64,000 bases of DNA. Source: [Clostridium] aerotolerans DSM 5434 (GTDB lineage: Bacteria; Bacillota; Clostridia; Lachnospirales; Lachnospiraceae). Below the pieces are notes generated by a model. It was given only the letters and a program-made list of their open reading frames with translations. It was not told where the DNA came from and searched no databases. Location of the stretch: contig NZ_JHWJ01000009.1 of NCBI RefSeq assembly GCF_000687555.1, positions 62,001 through 126,000 on the forward strand. The letters run 5' to 3'. The stretch's first letter is position 1. Each line of letters opens with the position of its first letter. The position numbers and the translations under genes are program-made. Positions 25,452 through 34,120 of this stretch are shown here, piece after piece.

Positions 25452-26531
25452 ATGGGAAACAGGACAATTGTTCCTTTCGGTCCCCAGCATCCCGTACTTC
25501 CCGAGCCAATACATCTGGATCTGGTTCTGGAAGATGAGACGGTGGTGGAGGCGATTCCTAGAATCGGATATGTTCACAGAGGGTTAGAGAAGCTGGTAGA
25601 GAAAAGAGATTTTCAGCAGTATACATTTGTCGCAGAGCGAATCTGTGGAATCTGTTCCTTTATGCACGGCATGGGCTATTGCATGTCAGTGGAAAGTATT
25701 ATGGGAGCAGAGATTCCTGAACGGGCTAAATTTTTAAGAACCATCTGGGCGGAATTTTCCAGGCTCCACAGCCATCTTATGTGGCTGGGACTCTTAGCGG
25801 ACGCCTTTGGATTTGAAAGTCTGTTTATGCAGTCCTGGAAATTAAGAGAACAGGTTCTTGATGTATTTGAAGAGACCACCGGGGGCAGAGTTATTTTCTC
25901 TGTCTGTGATATTGGCGGTGTGAGAAAAGATATTAATAAAGAGACCCTTCATAAAATCCTTGAAGTCCTGGACCGCATGGAAAAGGAGCTTAAGGAAATT
26001 GCAGCCGTATTTATCAATGATTCCACCGTGAAGCTGCGGACACGGGGTGTTGGTAAACTGTCGAAGCAGGCTGCCTTTGACCTTGGGGCATTAGGTCCCA
26101 TGGCAAGGGCGAGCGGCATTGAGATGGATATGAGGACTCAGGGCTATGCGGCTTACGGAAAACTGGACTTTAAGCCCATTATTGATGAAGAAGGGGACTG
26201 CTATGCAAGAACCAGGGTCCGTATCGGAGAGATGTTCCAGGCCATGGACTTGATTCGCCAGTGCATCAGGCTTATGCCGGAAGGAGATATCAAGGTAAAA
26301 GTGACCGGAAGTCCAAAGGGAGAGTATTTTACCCGTCTGGAGCAGCCCAGAGGAGAGGTCCTTTATTACGTGAAAGCAAACGGAACAAAGTTTCTTGACC
26401 GGGTCAGAGTGAGAACGCCTACCTTTGCCAATGTACCGGCCCTGCTTGAAACCTTAAAGAACTGTTCCCTGGCCGATGTGCCCATACTGATACTTACCAT
26501 TGATCCATGTATCAGTTGTACGGAACGGTAA
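25452..26531 (+). CDS. echE: Ech hydrogenase large subunit, [NiFe] active site
   Basis: 359 residues of the NuoD/HycE family. The NiFe site ligands are Cys65 and Cys68 in AERICGICSFMHG and Cys353 and Cys356 in DPCISCTER. The protein ends three residues after the last ligand, so there is no C-terminal extension to be cleaved by a maturation protease. This is as known for some Ech enzymes and fits the absence of a hycI/hypothetical protease gene in this operon. PFGPQHPVLPEP and GYVHRGLEKLVE are conserved N-terminal blocks. It reduces protons to H2 (or the reverse) with ferredoxin electrons. Confidence 0.94.
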   Translation: MGNRTIVPFGPQHPVLPEPIHLDLVLEDETVVEAIPRIGYVHRGLEKLVEKRDFQQYTFVAERICGICSFMHGMGYCMSVESIMGAEIPERAKFLRTIWAEFSRLHSHLMWLGLLADAFGFESLFMQSWKLREQVLDVFEETTGGRVIFSVCDIGGVRKDINKETLHKILEVLDRMEKELKEIAAVFINDSTVKLRTRGVGKLSKQAAFDLGALGPMARASGIEMDMRTQGYAAYGKLDFKPIIDEEGDCYARTRVRIGEMFQAMDLIRQCIRLMPEGDIKVKVTGSPKGEYFTRLEQPRGEVLYYVKANGTKFLDRVRVRTPTFANVPALLETLKNCSLADVPILILTIDPCISCTER

Positions 26532-26585
26532 CCGTTTTACCTGCAGAAAGCCAGAGCTGCCATAAACAGCGGAATTGAGGGTGCT

Positions 26586-26951
26586 ATGTCAATATTAAGA
26601 ATGACAAAAACATTGATTAAAAATTTATTCCACGGTCCATTTACCGTATCCTATCCAATTGAGAAAAAGGAGACCTTTGACCGGACCAGAGGAAGTATCG
26701 GTATTTCCATCGATGACTGCATTTTCTGTGGCATGTGCGAGAGGCGGTGTCCTACCAACGCCATTCATACGGATAAGGCAAGGACCTCCTGGAGCATTGA
26801 GCGGTTAAAATGCATTCAGTGTGGCTATTGCACGGAAGTCTGTCCGAAAAAATGCCTCATGATGGAGAACCACTATACGGAACCGTCGTTTGGAAATGTA
26901 AGGGATGTACACGTAAAATGCACGAATACCCAATCACCCAGCGAATCATAG
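26586..26951 (+). CDS. echF: Ech hydrogenase subunit F, 2[4Fe-4S] ferredoxin-like
   Basis: 121 residues. Two complete CxxCxxCxxxCP motifs: Cys45, 48, 51, 55 and Cys76, 79, 82, 86. The N-terminus (TKTLIKNLFHGPFT) resembles NuoI/HycF. It accepts electrons from soluble ferredoxin and passes them to EchC. The last 11 codons overlap the start of hypA in another frame by 34 bases, so the C-terminal tail after about residue 100 (NVRDVHVKC...) may be dispensable. Start ATG after GAGGGTGCT. Confidence 0.92.
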   Translation: MSILRMTKTLIKNLFHGPFTVSYPIEKKETFDRTRGSIGISIDDCIFCGMCERRCPTNAIHTDKARTSWSIERLKCIQCGYCTEVCPKKCLMMENHYTEPSFGNVRDVHVKCTNTQSPSES

Positions 26952-27256
26952 AGATCGCATGGGAATATGCAAAGGAACATCAGGCCGAAGAGATTAAGGT
27001 CATCAATCTGGTGGTGGGAGACTACTGCGGCTATGTGGCAAGCTCCATAGAGCTGTATTTCGGCCTGATTGCAGAAGGAACGCCCTGCGAACATGCAGAG
27101 CTTCATATGGAAAGGGTAATCCCCAAGCTGAGATGCAAACGCTGTGGGGAATTATTTGTCCGCAAGCCCTTTCATTTTGAATGCCCCATCTGTAACGGTG
27201 ATGGGGAACCCACAGAGATCGGACAGGAGTTTTATATTAAGTCCATTGAGATATGA
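26918..27256 (+). CDS. hypA: Hydrogenase nickel incorporation protein HypA
   Basis: 112 residues. The frame is open further upstream, but HypA proteins begin with MHE, where His2 binds Ni, and MHEYPITQR begins exactly at 26918. A zinc site is formed by LRCKRCG and FECPICNG (two CxxC pairs). It works with HypB to put Ni into EchE. The start lies inside echF (34-base overlap), with AAGGGATG upstream, implying translational coupling. Confidence 0.92.
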   Translation: MHEYPITQRIIEIAWEYAKEHQAEEIKVINLVVGDYCGYVASSIELYFGLIAEGTPCEHAELHMERVIPKLRCKRCGELFVRKPFHFECPICNGDGEPTEIGQEFYIKSIEI

Positions 27257-27298
27257 TAGAGGAAGGATAAAAGGAATTAGCCTGGAGCGGAGGTACAT

Positions 27299-27952
27299 AT
27301 GTCTGAGAATAAAGAAATAGAGATCATGCAGTCTGTATACGATAAGAATGATGAGACTGCAGCACGGATCAATGCGTCCTTGACGGAAAAGGGGATTTTT
27401 GCCGTTAACGTAATGGGAGCTCCTGGAGCGGGAAAGACCACATCTCTCATTCAGATCATCAAACGGCTTGACGGGATCAAGTCTTATGTGATTGAGGGAG
27501 ATATTGAGGCTGATTTTGACACAAAAAAACTATTGTCTCTTGGAGTGCAGGCCATTCAGATCAATACAGGTGGTGCCTGCCATCTGGATTCCCCTGTGAT
27601 CGGGGAAGCAGTGGAAGAGATGGAACTTCAAAAAGGAGTTCTTTTTATAGAGAATATTGGAAATCTGGTTTGTCCTGCTGAATTCATGATCGGGGAGCAT
27701 GTAAAGATGCTTATATCCACCGTCACCGAAGGAAGCGATAAGCCATATAAATATCCCCTTGCATTTGAAAAGGCGGATATCATTCTGATCAATAAATGTG
27801 ATCTCATCCCATATCTTGATTTTGATGAGGACTTCTTTATGAAAGGAGTCCGTGCGTTAAACAAGTCAGCCCCTGTCATAAAAGTATCCGGAAAGACGGA
27901 AGAGGGCTATGATCAGGTAGCAGCATGGATCAGGGAAAAGATCAATCTATGA
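27299..27952 (+). CDS. hypB: Hydrogenase maturation GTPase HypB
   Basis: 217 residues of the SIMIBI GTPase family. P-loop MGAPGAGKTT, EGDIEADFD and IENIGNLVCPAEF (with the Cys of the metal site), and INKCDLIPY for guanine recognition. It lacks the His-rich Ni-storage tail seen in some HypB proteins. It supplies energy for nickel insertion with HypA. ATG after GGAGCGGAGGTACAT; the stop overlaps the hypF start as ATGA. Confidence 0.93.
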   Translation: MSENKEIEIMQSVYDKNDETAARINASLTEKGIFAVNVMGAPGAGKTTSLIQIIKRLDGIKSYVIEGDIEADFDTKKLLSLGVQAIQINTGGACHLDSPVIGEAVEEMELQKGVLFIENIGNLVCPAEFMIGEHVKMLISTVTEGSDKPYKYPLAFEKADIILINKCDLIPYLDFDEDFFMKGVRALNKSAPVIKVSGKTEEGYDQVAAWIREKINL

Positions 27953-30231
27953 CATTAAAAATATATGCTTACGGCATTGTTCAAGGGGTTGGTTTCCGAC
28001 CCCTTGTTTATCATATGGCAAAGAATGAAGGAATCTCGGGGTCGGTACGAAATGTAGGCGGATATGTGGAAATCATTGCTCAGGGGGAGAAGGGGGCAGT
28101 GGGCCGGTTCCTAACAGTACTTACGGAAACAAAAGATATGGGATATGAGATCATTAAGCTGGAGAAGGAGGAGATCTCTTCCCTTACGCTTAATGATTTT
28201 GTCATCTTAAAAAGCGGTGTGCTTGGAGAGTCCTCTGTGATTCCGCCTGACCTTCCTGTCTGCCCTGCCTGCAGGAAGGAGCTTTTAAATCCGGGGAACA
28301 GGCGCTATGGGAATCCGTTTATCAGCTGTATTTCCTGTGGTCCCAGATATACCATTATGGAGCGGCTTCCTTACGACAGGGACCACACAGCCATGATTGA
28401 TTTTAAGATGTGCGAGGAATGTGAAAAAGAGTATACGTCTCCGGAAAGCAGACGTTTTCATGCCCAGACCATTTCCTGTAATGACTGCGGACCTTATCTC
28501 ATATACCGGGATAAAAAGAAAGAGGAAAAAGAGTGGCAGGAGGGAGAGGCACTGGATCAGGCAGCAGCGGCGCTTTTGGAGGGCGGAATTATAGCTGTAA
28601 AAGGAATCGGAGGCTATCACCTTGTGTGCTCTCCCTTTCGGGAAGATACCGTAAACAGGCTTAGAATCTTAAAGGGCAGGGAAGAAAAGCCCTTTGCTGT
28701 TATGTTTTCTTCCATTGCCGAAATAAAAAAGTATTGTCATGTCTCAAAGGAAGAACGTTCCCTGTTAGAATCCAGGCCAAGACCCATTGTGCTGTTGCGT
28801 CGGGAGGGAGATTACATGGCCCCTTCCACCAACAAAGGGAGCATGTACTGCGGAGCCTTCCTTCCTTATACTCCGCTTCAGATCCTGCTCACTGGAAGAC
28901 TGGGACCTCTCATTATGACAAGTGCCAATATATCAGGACAGCCAATCATCCGGGAAGATGAGCCTATGCTCTCTCTTTCTTCCAAAGAGCTAAGGGGCGT
29001 TCTATATCATCATAGAAGAATACTCCGCTCCGTAGATGATTCAGTGGCAAAAATCGTGGCTGGAAAACCACAGCTCATCAGAAGAAGCAGAGGCTATGTG
29101 CCTTATCCGGTTTTTCTCTCCGAAGAGGTGAAAGAAAATCATGGGGAGAAAGAGCCCTCTGTGTTTGCGGCCGGGGGAGATTTAAAGGCTTCCTTTTGCT
29201 TCTATGAAAATGGAAGCGCAGTGGTATCCCAGTATTTCGGGGATCTGGAGGAAAGTAAGGTGATGGAGGAGTATGAAAGCTCCTTTGAGGATATGAAAGA
29301 GCTGTTTCGGTTCCAGCCAGAGCTTGTTGTCTGCGACCTCCACCCAAACTATCATTCTGCCCGGTATGCCAGTACTCTGGGACTTCCTCTCATAAAGGTG
29401 CAGCATCATCACGCCCATATCGCTTCTGTTATGGCAGAGCATCATCTGGATGGCCCTGTCATAGGAGTCGCCATGGATGGAACCGGCTATGGAACCGATG
29501 GAACCATATGGGGAGGTGAATTTCTCATCTGTCAGGACAAGGAATGTAAGAGAGCCGGGCATATCAGTCCCTTTCCCATTCTTGGAGGAGACCAGTCCAT
29601 GCGGGAGGCATGGAAAACAGCCATTTGCTGCCTGACTCATTTTGGTCTCCAGGAGTATATCACGGATGAAAGAAGCGATCTCATAAAGGCGGCTCTTCAC
29701 CATCACGTGAATGTAGTATCCTCCTCCAGTGCAGGACGTCTCTTTGACGCAGCCTCCTCCGTTCTTTTAATCGCCCATGAAAATACATATGAAGGAGAAT
29801 GTGCCTCTTTATTTGAAAAAAGCGGACTGTCCGCCATTAGCAGGCAGATAAGACCTGCCTCCGTGCCTTTTGAAGTTTCAGAAAGAAACGGCATATGGGA
29901 GCTTGATCCAAAGAGCGCATTTACTGCACTATGCAAAGAGAGAGGAAATGGAAATGTCAGTGCTCTAGCTCTCGGATTTCACATAGGGTTTGCAAAAGGA
30001 ATTGTTTCCATTTGCCAAAAGCTAAAAGATCAGTACGGAATCTCAGATGTCTGCTTAAGTGGCGGCGTTTTTCAGAACACGGTCCTTACAGAGCATACGG
30101 CTGGATTTCTTAGAGAAAAGGGATTTAAAGTCTATATGAACCTGTCTGTTCCTCCCAATGACGGAGGAATCAGTCTTGGACAGGTATACCTTGGACGGAA
30201 ATATTTAAAAGCATTTCATCAGACAAAATAG
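27949..30231 (+). CDS. hypF: Carbamoyltransferase HypF
   Basis: 760 residues with full HypF architecture. Acylphosphatase domain (about 1-90, GVGFRPLVYHM). Zinc-finger pair (about 105-180, CPACRKELL, ISCISCGPRY, CEECEKEY, ISCNDCGPY). YrdC/Sua5-like domain (about 195-380, KGIGGYHLVC, KPFAVM, TSANISGQPI). Kae1-like domain (about 400-760, HHHAHIASVMAEH metal site, DGTGYGTDG, LSGGVFQN). It uses carbamoyl phosphate to make the thiocarbamate that becomes the CN ligands of the NiFe site. The ATG at 27949 overlaps the hypB stop and is preferred to an earlier ATG at 27925. Confidence 0.94.
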   Translation: MTLKIYAYGIVQGVGFRPLVYHMAKNEGISGSVRNVGGYVEIIAQGEKGAVGRFLTVLTETKDMGYEIIKLEKEEISSLTLNDFVILKSGVLGESSVIPPDLPVCPACRKELLNPGNRRYGNPFISCISCGPRYTIMERLPYDRDHTAMIDFKMCEECEKEYTSPESRRFHAQTISCNDCGPYLIYRDKKKEEKEWQEGEALDQAAAALLEGGIIAVKGIGGYHLVCSPFREDTVNRLRILKGREEKPFAVMFSSIAEIKKYCHVSKEERSLLESRPRPIVLLRREGDYMAPSTNKGSMYCGAFLPYTPLQILLTGRLGPLIMTSANISGQPIIREDEPMLSLSSKELRGVLYHHRRILRSVDDSVAKIVAGKPQLIRRSRGYVPYPVFLSEEVKENHGEKEPSVFAAGGDLKASFCFYENGSAVVSQYFGDLEESKVMEEYESSFEDMKELFRFQPELVVCDLHPNYHSARYASTLGLPLIKVQHHHAHIASVMAEHHLDGPVIGVAMDGTGYGTDGTIWGGEFLICQDKECKRAGHISPFPILGGDQSMREAWKTAICCLTHFGLQEYITDERSDLIKAALHHHVNVVSSSSAGRLFDAASSVLLIAHENTYEGECASLFEKSGLSAISRQIRPASVPFEVSERNGIWELDPKSAFTALCKERGNGNVSALALGFHIGFAKGIVSICQKLKDQYGISDVCLSGGVFQNTVLTEHTAGFLREKGFKVYMNLSVPPNDGGISLGQVYLGRKYLKAFHQTK

Positions 30232-30245
30232 AAAGGCGGGAGCTT

Positions 30246-30473
30246 ATGTGTGTTGCAGTACCGGGAAAGATTGTTAAGATCGATGGGGACTATGCAAAGG
30301 TCAATGTATTAGAAAATCTGACCGATGTAAATATCAAGCTGGTAGAGGCAGGAGTAGGCGATTATGTGCTCATTCATGCCGGGTGTGCCATAGAGGTTTT
30401 AAAAGAGGACGCAGCAAAAGAAATCATTGATTTGTTTCAGGAGCTTCAGGAGGTTTTTGATGATGAAGCTTGA
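30246..30473 (+). CDS. hypC: Hydrogenase assembly chaperone HypC
   Basis: 75 residues starting MCVAVPGKI, with Cys2 that holds the Fe(CN)2CO unit together with HypD. The small OB-like fold and length are standard. ATG follows AAGGCGGGAGCTT; its 3' end overlaps hypD by 14 bases. Confidence 0.94.
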   Translation: MCVAVPGKIVKIDGDYAKVNVLENLTDVNIKLVEAGVGDYVLIHAGCAIEVLKEDAAKEIIDLFQELQEVFDDEA

Positions 30474-31503
30474 ACAGGTGATAAAGGCGCTGAAAGAATA
30501 TGACGGTGAGCCGGTAAAGATCATGGAGGTCTGTGGAACTCATACAAAAAGCATCTTTCAGCATGGAATCAGGTCCATTATCTCGCCAAACATTCAGCTG
30601 ATCTCAGGGCCGGGCTGTCCGGTCTGCGTTACCGCACCATCCTACATCGACCGTCTGGTGGAGCTTTCTCTAAAGGAAACGTATTGTGTACTCACCTTTG
30701 GAGATATGATGAAGGTAAAGGGCACTCAGATGTCATTAACAGAGGCAAAGGCAATGGGGGCAGAGGTAAAGGTGCTTTATTCTCCCTTAGGAGCCCTGAC
30801 AGAAGCGGAAAATCATAAGGATACCCAGTATGTATTTGCAGCAGTGGGATTTGAAACCACGACTCCCGTGTACGCTCTGCTGCTTGATGAGATTCAGAAA
30901 CGAAACATCAAAAACCTGAAATTAGCCACCTCCATTAAGACCATTCTGCCGGCGCTTTCCTTTATCTGTGAAAATGAGACCAGCATCGATGCCTTTTTAA
31001 GCCCCGGACATGTCAGTGTCATTACCGGAAGCAGGATTTATGAAGAGCTGGCAGCCGCATATAAAAAGCCTTTTGTGGTGGCTGGTTTTGAGGGAGAGCA
31101 TATTCTGGCAGCCATCTATGAAATCATGACCCAGTTAAAAGGGAAACGGTATCAGGTCAAAAATCTATATTCCAATGCAGTGACAGAGGAAGGGAATCAG
31201 AAGGCAGAGGCACTCATTCACCAGTATTTTGAGCCAACAGATGATGCATGGAGAGGTATCGGGACCATAAAGCAATCGGCTCTTAAGCTGAAAGAGGAAT
31301 ATAAAGAATACGATGCAGGAGGAAGTCAGGAGGAAGTCATAGAAGCGCTTCCGCCAGGCTGTAGATGCACCGATGTGATTCTTGGCCGGATTCAGCCGGT
31401 GGACTGCCCCTTGTTTCAGAAGGTGTGCACGCCTTTGCATGCGGTTGGGCCTTGTATGGTCTCTTCTGAAGGGGCTTGTGGAATCTGGTATCAGAATTCG
31501 TAA
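30460..31503 (+). CDS. hypD: Hydrogenase maturation protein HypD
   Basis: 347 residues. Conserved HypD motifs: MEVCGTHTKSIFQHG, GPGCPVCVT, FGDMMKVKG, GFETTTP and, at the C-terminus, the [4Fe-4S] cysteines (PGCRCTDVILG, CPLFQKVCTP, GPCMVSSEGACGIW). It assembles the Fe(CN)2CO group with HypC and HypE. Start is the first of two ATGs after AGGAGG, inside the end of hypC. Confidence 0.94.
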   Translation: MMKLEQVIKALKEYDGEPVKIMEVCGTHTKSIFQHGIRSIISPNIQLISGPGCPVCVTAPSYIDRLVELSLKETYCVLTFGDMMKVKGTQMSLTEAKAMGAEVKVLYSPLGALTEAENHKDTQYVFAAVGFETTTPVYALLLDEIQKRNIKNLKLATSIKTILPALSFICENETSIDAFLSPGHVSVITGSRIYEELAAAYKKPFVVAGFEGEHILAAIYEIMTQLKGKRYQVKNLYSNAVTEEGNQKAEALIHQYFEPTDDAWRGIGTIKQSALKLKEEYKEYDAGGSQEEVIEALPPGCRCTDVILGRIQPVDCPLFQKVCTPLHAVGPCMVSSEGACGIWYQNS

Positions 31504-31524
31504 GGAAAGGGGCTTAAGTACATT

Positions 31525-32502
31525 ATGAAGATAGATATGACATATGGAAGCGGAGGAAAGCAGACAGGTGACTTAATCAACCAGGTGTTTTTAAAGCATT
31601 TTTCCAATCCGGTCCTGAACCGGTTAGAAGATGCGGCTGTTCTTTCTGTCTCTGGTAAGATTGCCTATACAACGGATTCCTTCGTGGTGACCCCTTTATT
31701 CTTTCGAGGGGGCAATATTGGAAAGCTGGCAGTGTGCGGAACTGTCAATGATTTATCCATGATGGGGGCAGTTCCCAAATACCTTACCGCTGGATTTATC
31801 ATTGAGGAAGGTGCGGAGCTTAAAGACGTGGAGGCCATCGCAGAGACCATGGCACTTGCAGCCCAAGAAGCTGGAGTCAGTATTGTGGCTGGTGATACCA
31901 AAGTGGTGGAAGGGAGTGGTGGAATTTATATCAACACCTCTGGAATCGGGGAGATAATAAAGGAGGGCATCACCATATCCGGATGTCAGCCTGGAGATGT
32001 CATCATCTTATCCGGCAATCTGGGAGATCATCATGCTGCCATTTTATCGGAACGGATGGGAATTGAAAATGAGATTGTCAGTGACTGCGCCCCCCTTTGC
32101 ACCATTGTGGCAAATTTGTTCGAGGCCGGTATCGACGTCCGTTGTATGAGAGATGTGACGAGAGGCGGACTTGCTACGGTGTTAAATGAAGCCGCAGACC
32201 AGTCGGGATGCAGCGTAGAGTTGTTAGAGGAAGCGATACCTGTCAGCAGGGAGGTAAAGGGCTTTTGTGATATTCTGGGGCTTGACCCTCTCTATATGGC
32301 AAATGAAGGGAAGATGATAGCCGTGGTACCAGAAGGACAGGCCGAAGAAGCCTTAAAGGCAGTGAAAAAAAGTCCTTATGGGACGAACGCCAAAATCATT
32401 GGGACCATCATGGAAGGAAAGGGAGTCCGGATGAAAACGAAGCTTATGGGCAGCAGGACCATTGACGTTTTATATGGAGAAGGCCTTCCAAGAATCTGCT
32501 GA
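31525..32502 (+). CDS. hypE: Hydrogenase maturation protein HypE
   Basis: 325 residues of the PurM-like ATPase fold. YTTDSFVVTPLFFRGGNIG, GTVNDLSMMGA, VAGDTKVVEG and MRDVTRGGLATVLNE are typical. The chain ends in PRIC, giving the C-terminal Cys that is carbamoylated by HypF and dehydrated to thiocyanate. It is the last gene of the ech-hyp operon. No clear terminator was seen between it and the amidase gene, so read-through is possible. Confidence 0.94.
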   Translation: MKIDMTYGSGGKQTGDLINQVFLKHFSNPVLNRLEDAAVLSVSGKIAYTTDSFVVTPLFFRGGNIGKLAVCGTVNDLSMMGAVPKYLTAGFIIEEGAELKDVEAIAETMALAAQEAGVSIVAGDTKVVEGSGGIYINTSGIGEIIKEGITISGCQPGDVIILSGNLGDHHAAILSERMGIENEIVSDCAPLCTIVANLFEAGIDVRCMRDVTRGGLATVLNEAADQSGCSVELLEEAIPVSREVKGFCDILGLDPLYMANEGKMIAVVPEGQAEEALKAVKKSPYGTNAKIIGTIMEGKGVRMKTKLMGSRTIDVLYGEGLPRIC

Positions 32503-32589
32503 AAAAACAGGATAAATTTTAATAATATGTAGCATCCACCTGAAAAATGAATATATTTATTATAGTTGAGTAGGAAAGGAAATGCTTAC

Positions 32590-33159
32590 ATGGCTATTAA
32601 AATATTTATTGATCAGGGGCATAATCCAAGCGGGTCCTTTAACAGCGGCGCAGAAGCCAATGGGCTTTATGAGTCGGAAATTAACTATCAGGTAGGGATT
32701 TATCTTCAGAACTTATTAGAGAGTGATCCCAGGTTTGAAGTCCGGGTATCAAGACCGGAGCCTGACACTGTTTTAGGAACCAACAATACTACCAGTCTGG
32801 CCGCGAGAGTAGCCCTTGCCAACAGCTGGCCGGCAGATTATTTCATCAGCATACATTGCAATTCAAATCCAAACCCAGCCATTAATGGTACCGAGATATA
32901 CATCTATCAGTACTTTACCCAGGCACAATGGCTGGCAGAGCAAATTATGTCAGGAATTACCCAGACGGTGGGAACAAGAAACAACGGAATCCGGGAAAAT
33001 CCCTCTCTGTATGTTTTAAGGAATGCAAACATGCCTGCAAATCTGATAGAGCTTGGATATTTAACCAATCCGTCAGATGCCGAAAAATTCAGAAATGATT
33101 TATATGGATTTGCTTACGGAATCTATCTTGGACTGTTAAGATACTTTGGATTTATATAA
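32590..33159 (+). CDS. N-acetylmuramoyl-L-alanine amidase (Amidase_3)
   Basis: 189 residues, a bare Amidase_3 catalytic domain. Zinc ligands and catalytic residues are visible as His in DQGHNP, Glu in LYESEIN, His in ISIHCNS and Glu in LIELGYLTN. There is no signal peptide or wall-binding repeat, so release may depend on mother-cell lysis, a holin or unconventional export; spore or germination amidases and endolysin-like enzymes show this form. An upstream TTG lacks a binding site; the ATG at 32590 follows AGGAAAGGAAATG. Confidence 0.85.
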   Translation: MAIKIFIDQGHNPSGSFNSGAEANGLYESEINYQVGIYLQNLLESDPRFEVRVSRPEPDTVLGTNNTTSLAARVALANSWPADYFISIHCNSNPNPAINGTEIYIYQYFTQAQWLAEQIMSGITQTVGTRNNGIRENPSLYVLRNANMPANLIELGYLTNPSDAEKFRNDLYGFAYGIYLGLLRYFGFI

Positions 33160-33170
33160 ATCGGACCGCC

Positions 33171-33200
33171 TGGACTTTTCAATCCCTTCCATGGTATAAT
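33171..33200 (+). promoter_or_regulatory. Promoter of the rpiR-type regulator gene
   Basis: TGGACT (33171-33176), 18-base spacer, extended -10 TGGTATAAT with TATAAT at 33195-33200. Confidence 0.6.
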
Positions 33201-33244
33201 GAAGAATAATACTAGATTAGAGAAAAGATTTGAGGGAAAAGGAT

Positions 33245-33991
33245 ATGGCGTTGTTTTCCAATCAGGTACTGAGCCAGTTTGGCGAACTGGATTATGAAGT
33301 ATATAACTTCATATTAAAGAACAGTGATAAGATTCCTTATATGACCATTAGGGAGGTGGCAAAGGAGGCCCATGTGTCAACTACCACCATAACCCGTTTT
33401 TGCAGGAAAGTACAATGCAGCGGTTTTTCGGAATTCAAGGTGCGTTTCAAGATGGAAAAGGAGAAAAAAACGGCAGCCAGCAAAACATACGACCACAGCT
33501 CAGTCTTTGAATTTTTTGAGAGAGTGGAGACAGAAAGCTTTCAAAAGCAGCTGGAGGCCATAGCTGAAGTCATTGCCGGAAAGAAGCAGATCATATTTCT
33601 TGGAACCGGTAATTCCGGCATCATGGCAGAGTATGCAAGCCGTTATTTCTGTGATATCGGTATTTTTTCCACGGGCATTAATTCTCCTATGTTTCCCATT
33701 AATTTAGAGTTCCCGGAAGAAAGTATCATTATCATTCTCTCTGTAGAGGGAGAGACCGAAATACTCGTTGATAATTCTTCAAAGTTAAAGGAAAGCAGCA
33801 GTACCGTTGTCTCCATTACCAACAGCAAAAACAGCACCCTTGCCAAGATTTCAGATTATAACATATCGTATTATATACAACGGGAGTTAAATGCCGTGGA
33901 AAAGATGAAGGTGGATATCACCTCTCAGATTCCGGCCGTGTACATTGTAGAGTCTTTAGCCAGACTCACTGTGCAAAGAAAACAGGGATAA
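33245..33991 (+). CDS. RpiR-family transcriptional regulator
   Basis: 248 residues. N-terminal HTH_6 domain (about 1-75, MTIREVAKEAHVSTTTITRFCRKV) and C-terminal SIS sugar-phosphate-binding domain (about 100-230, FLGTGNSGIMAEYASRYF, ILSVEGETEILVD). RpiR proteins respond to phosphorylated sugars, and the next gene encodes a phospho-glycosidase, so it probably controls that gene and those beyond it. Start is the ATG after AGGGAAAAGGAT; a TTG further upstream was rejected. Its stop lies within a terminator hairpin. Confidence 0.88.
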   Translation: MALFSNQVLSQFGELDYEVYNFILKNSDKIPYMTIREVAKEAHVSTTTITRFCRKVQCSGFSEFKVRFKMEKEKKTAASKTYDHSSVFEFFERVETESFQKQLEAIAEVIAGKKQIIFLGTGNSGIMAEYASRYFCDIGIFSTGINSPMFPINLEFPEESIIIILSVEGETEILVDNSSKLKESSSTVVSITNSKNSTLAKISDYNISYYIQRELNAVEKMKVDITSQIPAVYIVESLARLTVQRKQG

Positions 33992-34008
33992 AACACCCTG
34001 TTTTTTTT
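33981..34008 (+). terminator. Terminator overlapping the regulator stop codon
   Basis: AACAGGG / CCCTGTT stem around the TAA stop (33989-33991), followed by a run of T. It separates the regulator from the GH4 gene. Confidence 0.8.
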
Positions 34009-34082
34009 GTGGTACAATTGCCAAGAAGATCCCCCTTGTTACCAAATAGGCTTCCGGTATTTCCATGGCTCCCTTTTTCTAG

Positions 34083-34097
34083 TATGATCGTATCATA
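34083..34097. promoter_or_regulatory. Candidate operator palindrome before the GH4 gene
   Basis: TATGAT-CGT-ATCATA is a perfect 6+6 inverted repeat 24 bases before the GH4 start and close to where its promoter should be. It may bind the RpiR regulator encoded just upstream. Confidence 0.45.
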
Positions 34098-34120
34098 GAG
34101 AAAAAGAAGGAGGAAGATTT

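Noticed and set aside
29182-29706. 174-codon minus-strand frame inside hypF
   Set aside because: Antisense shadow of a conserved gene with no start signal.
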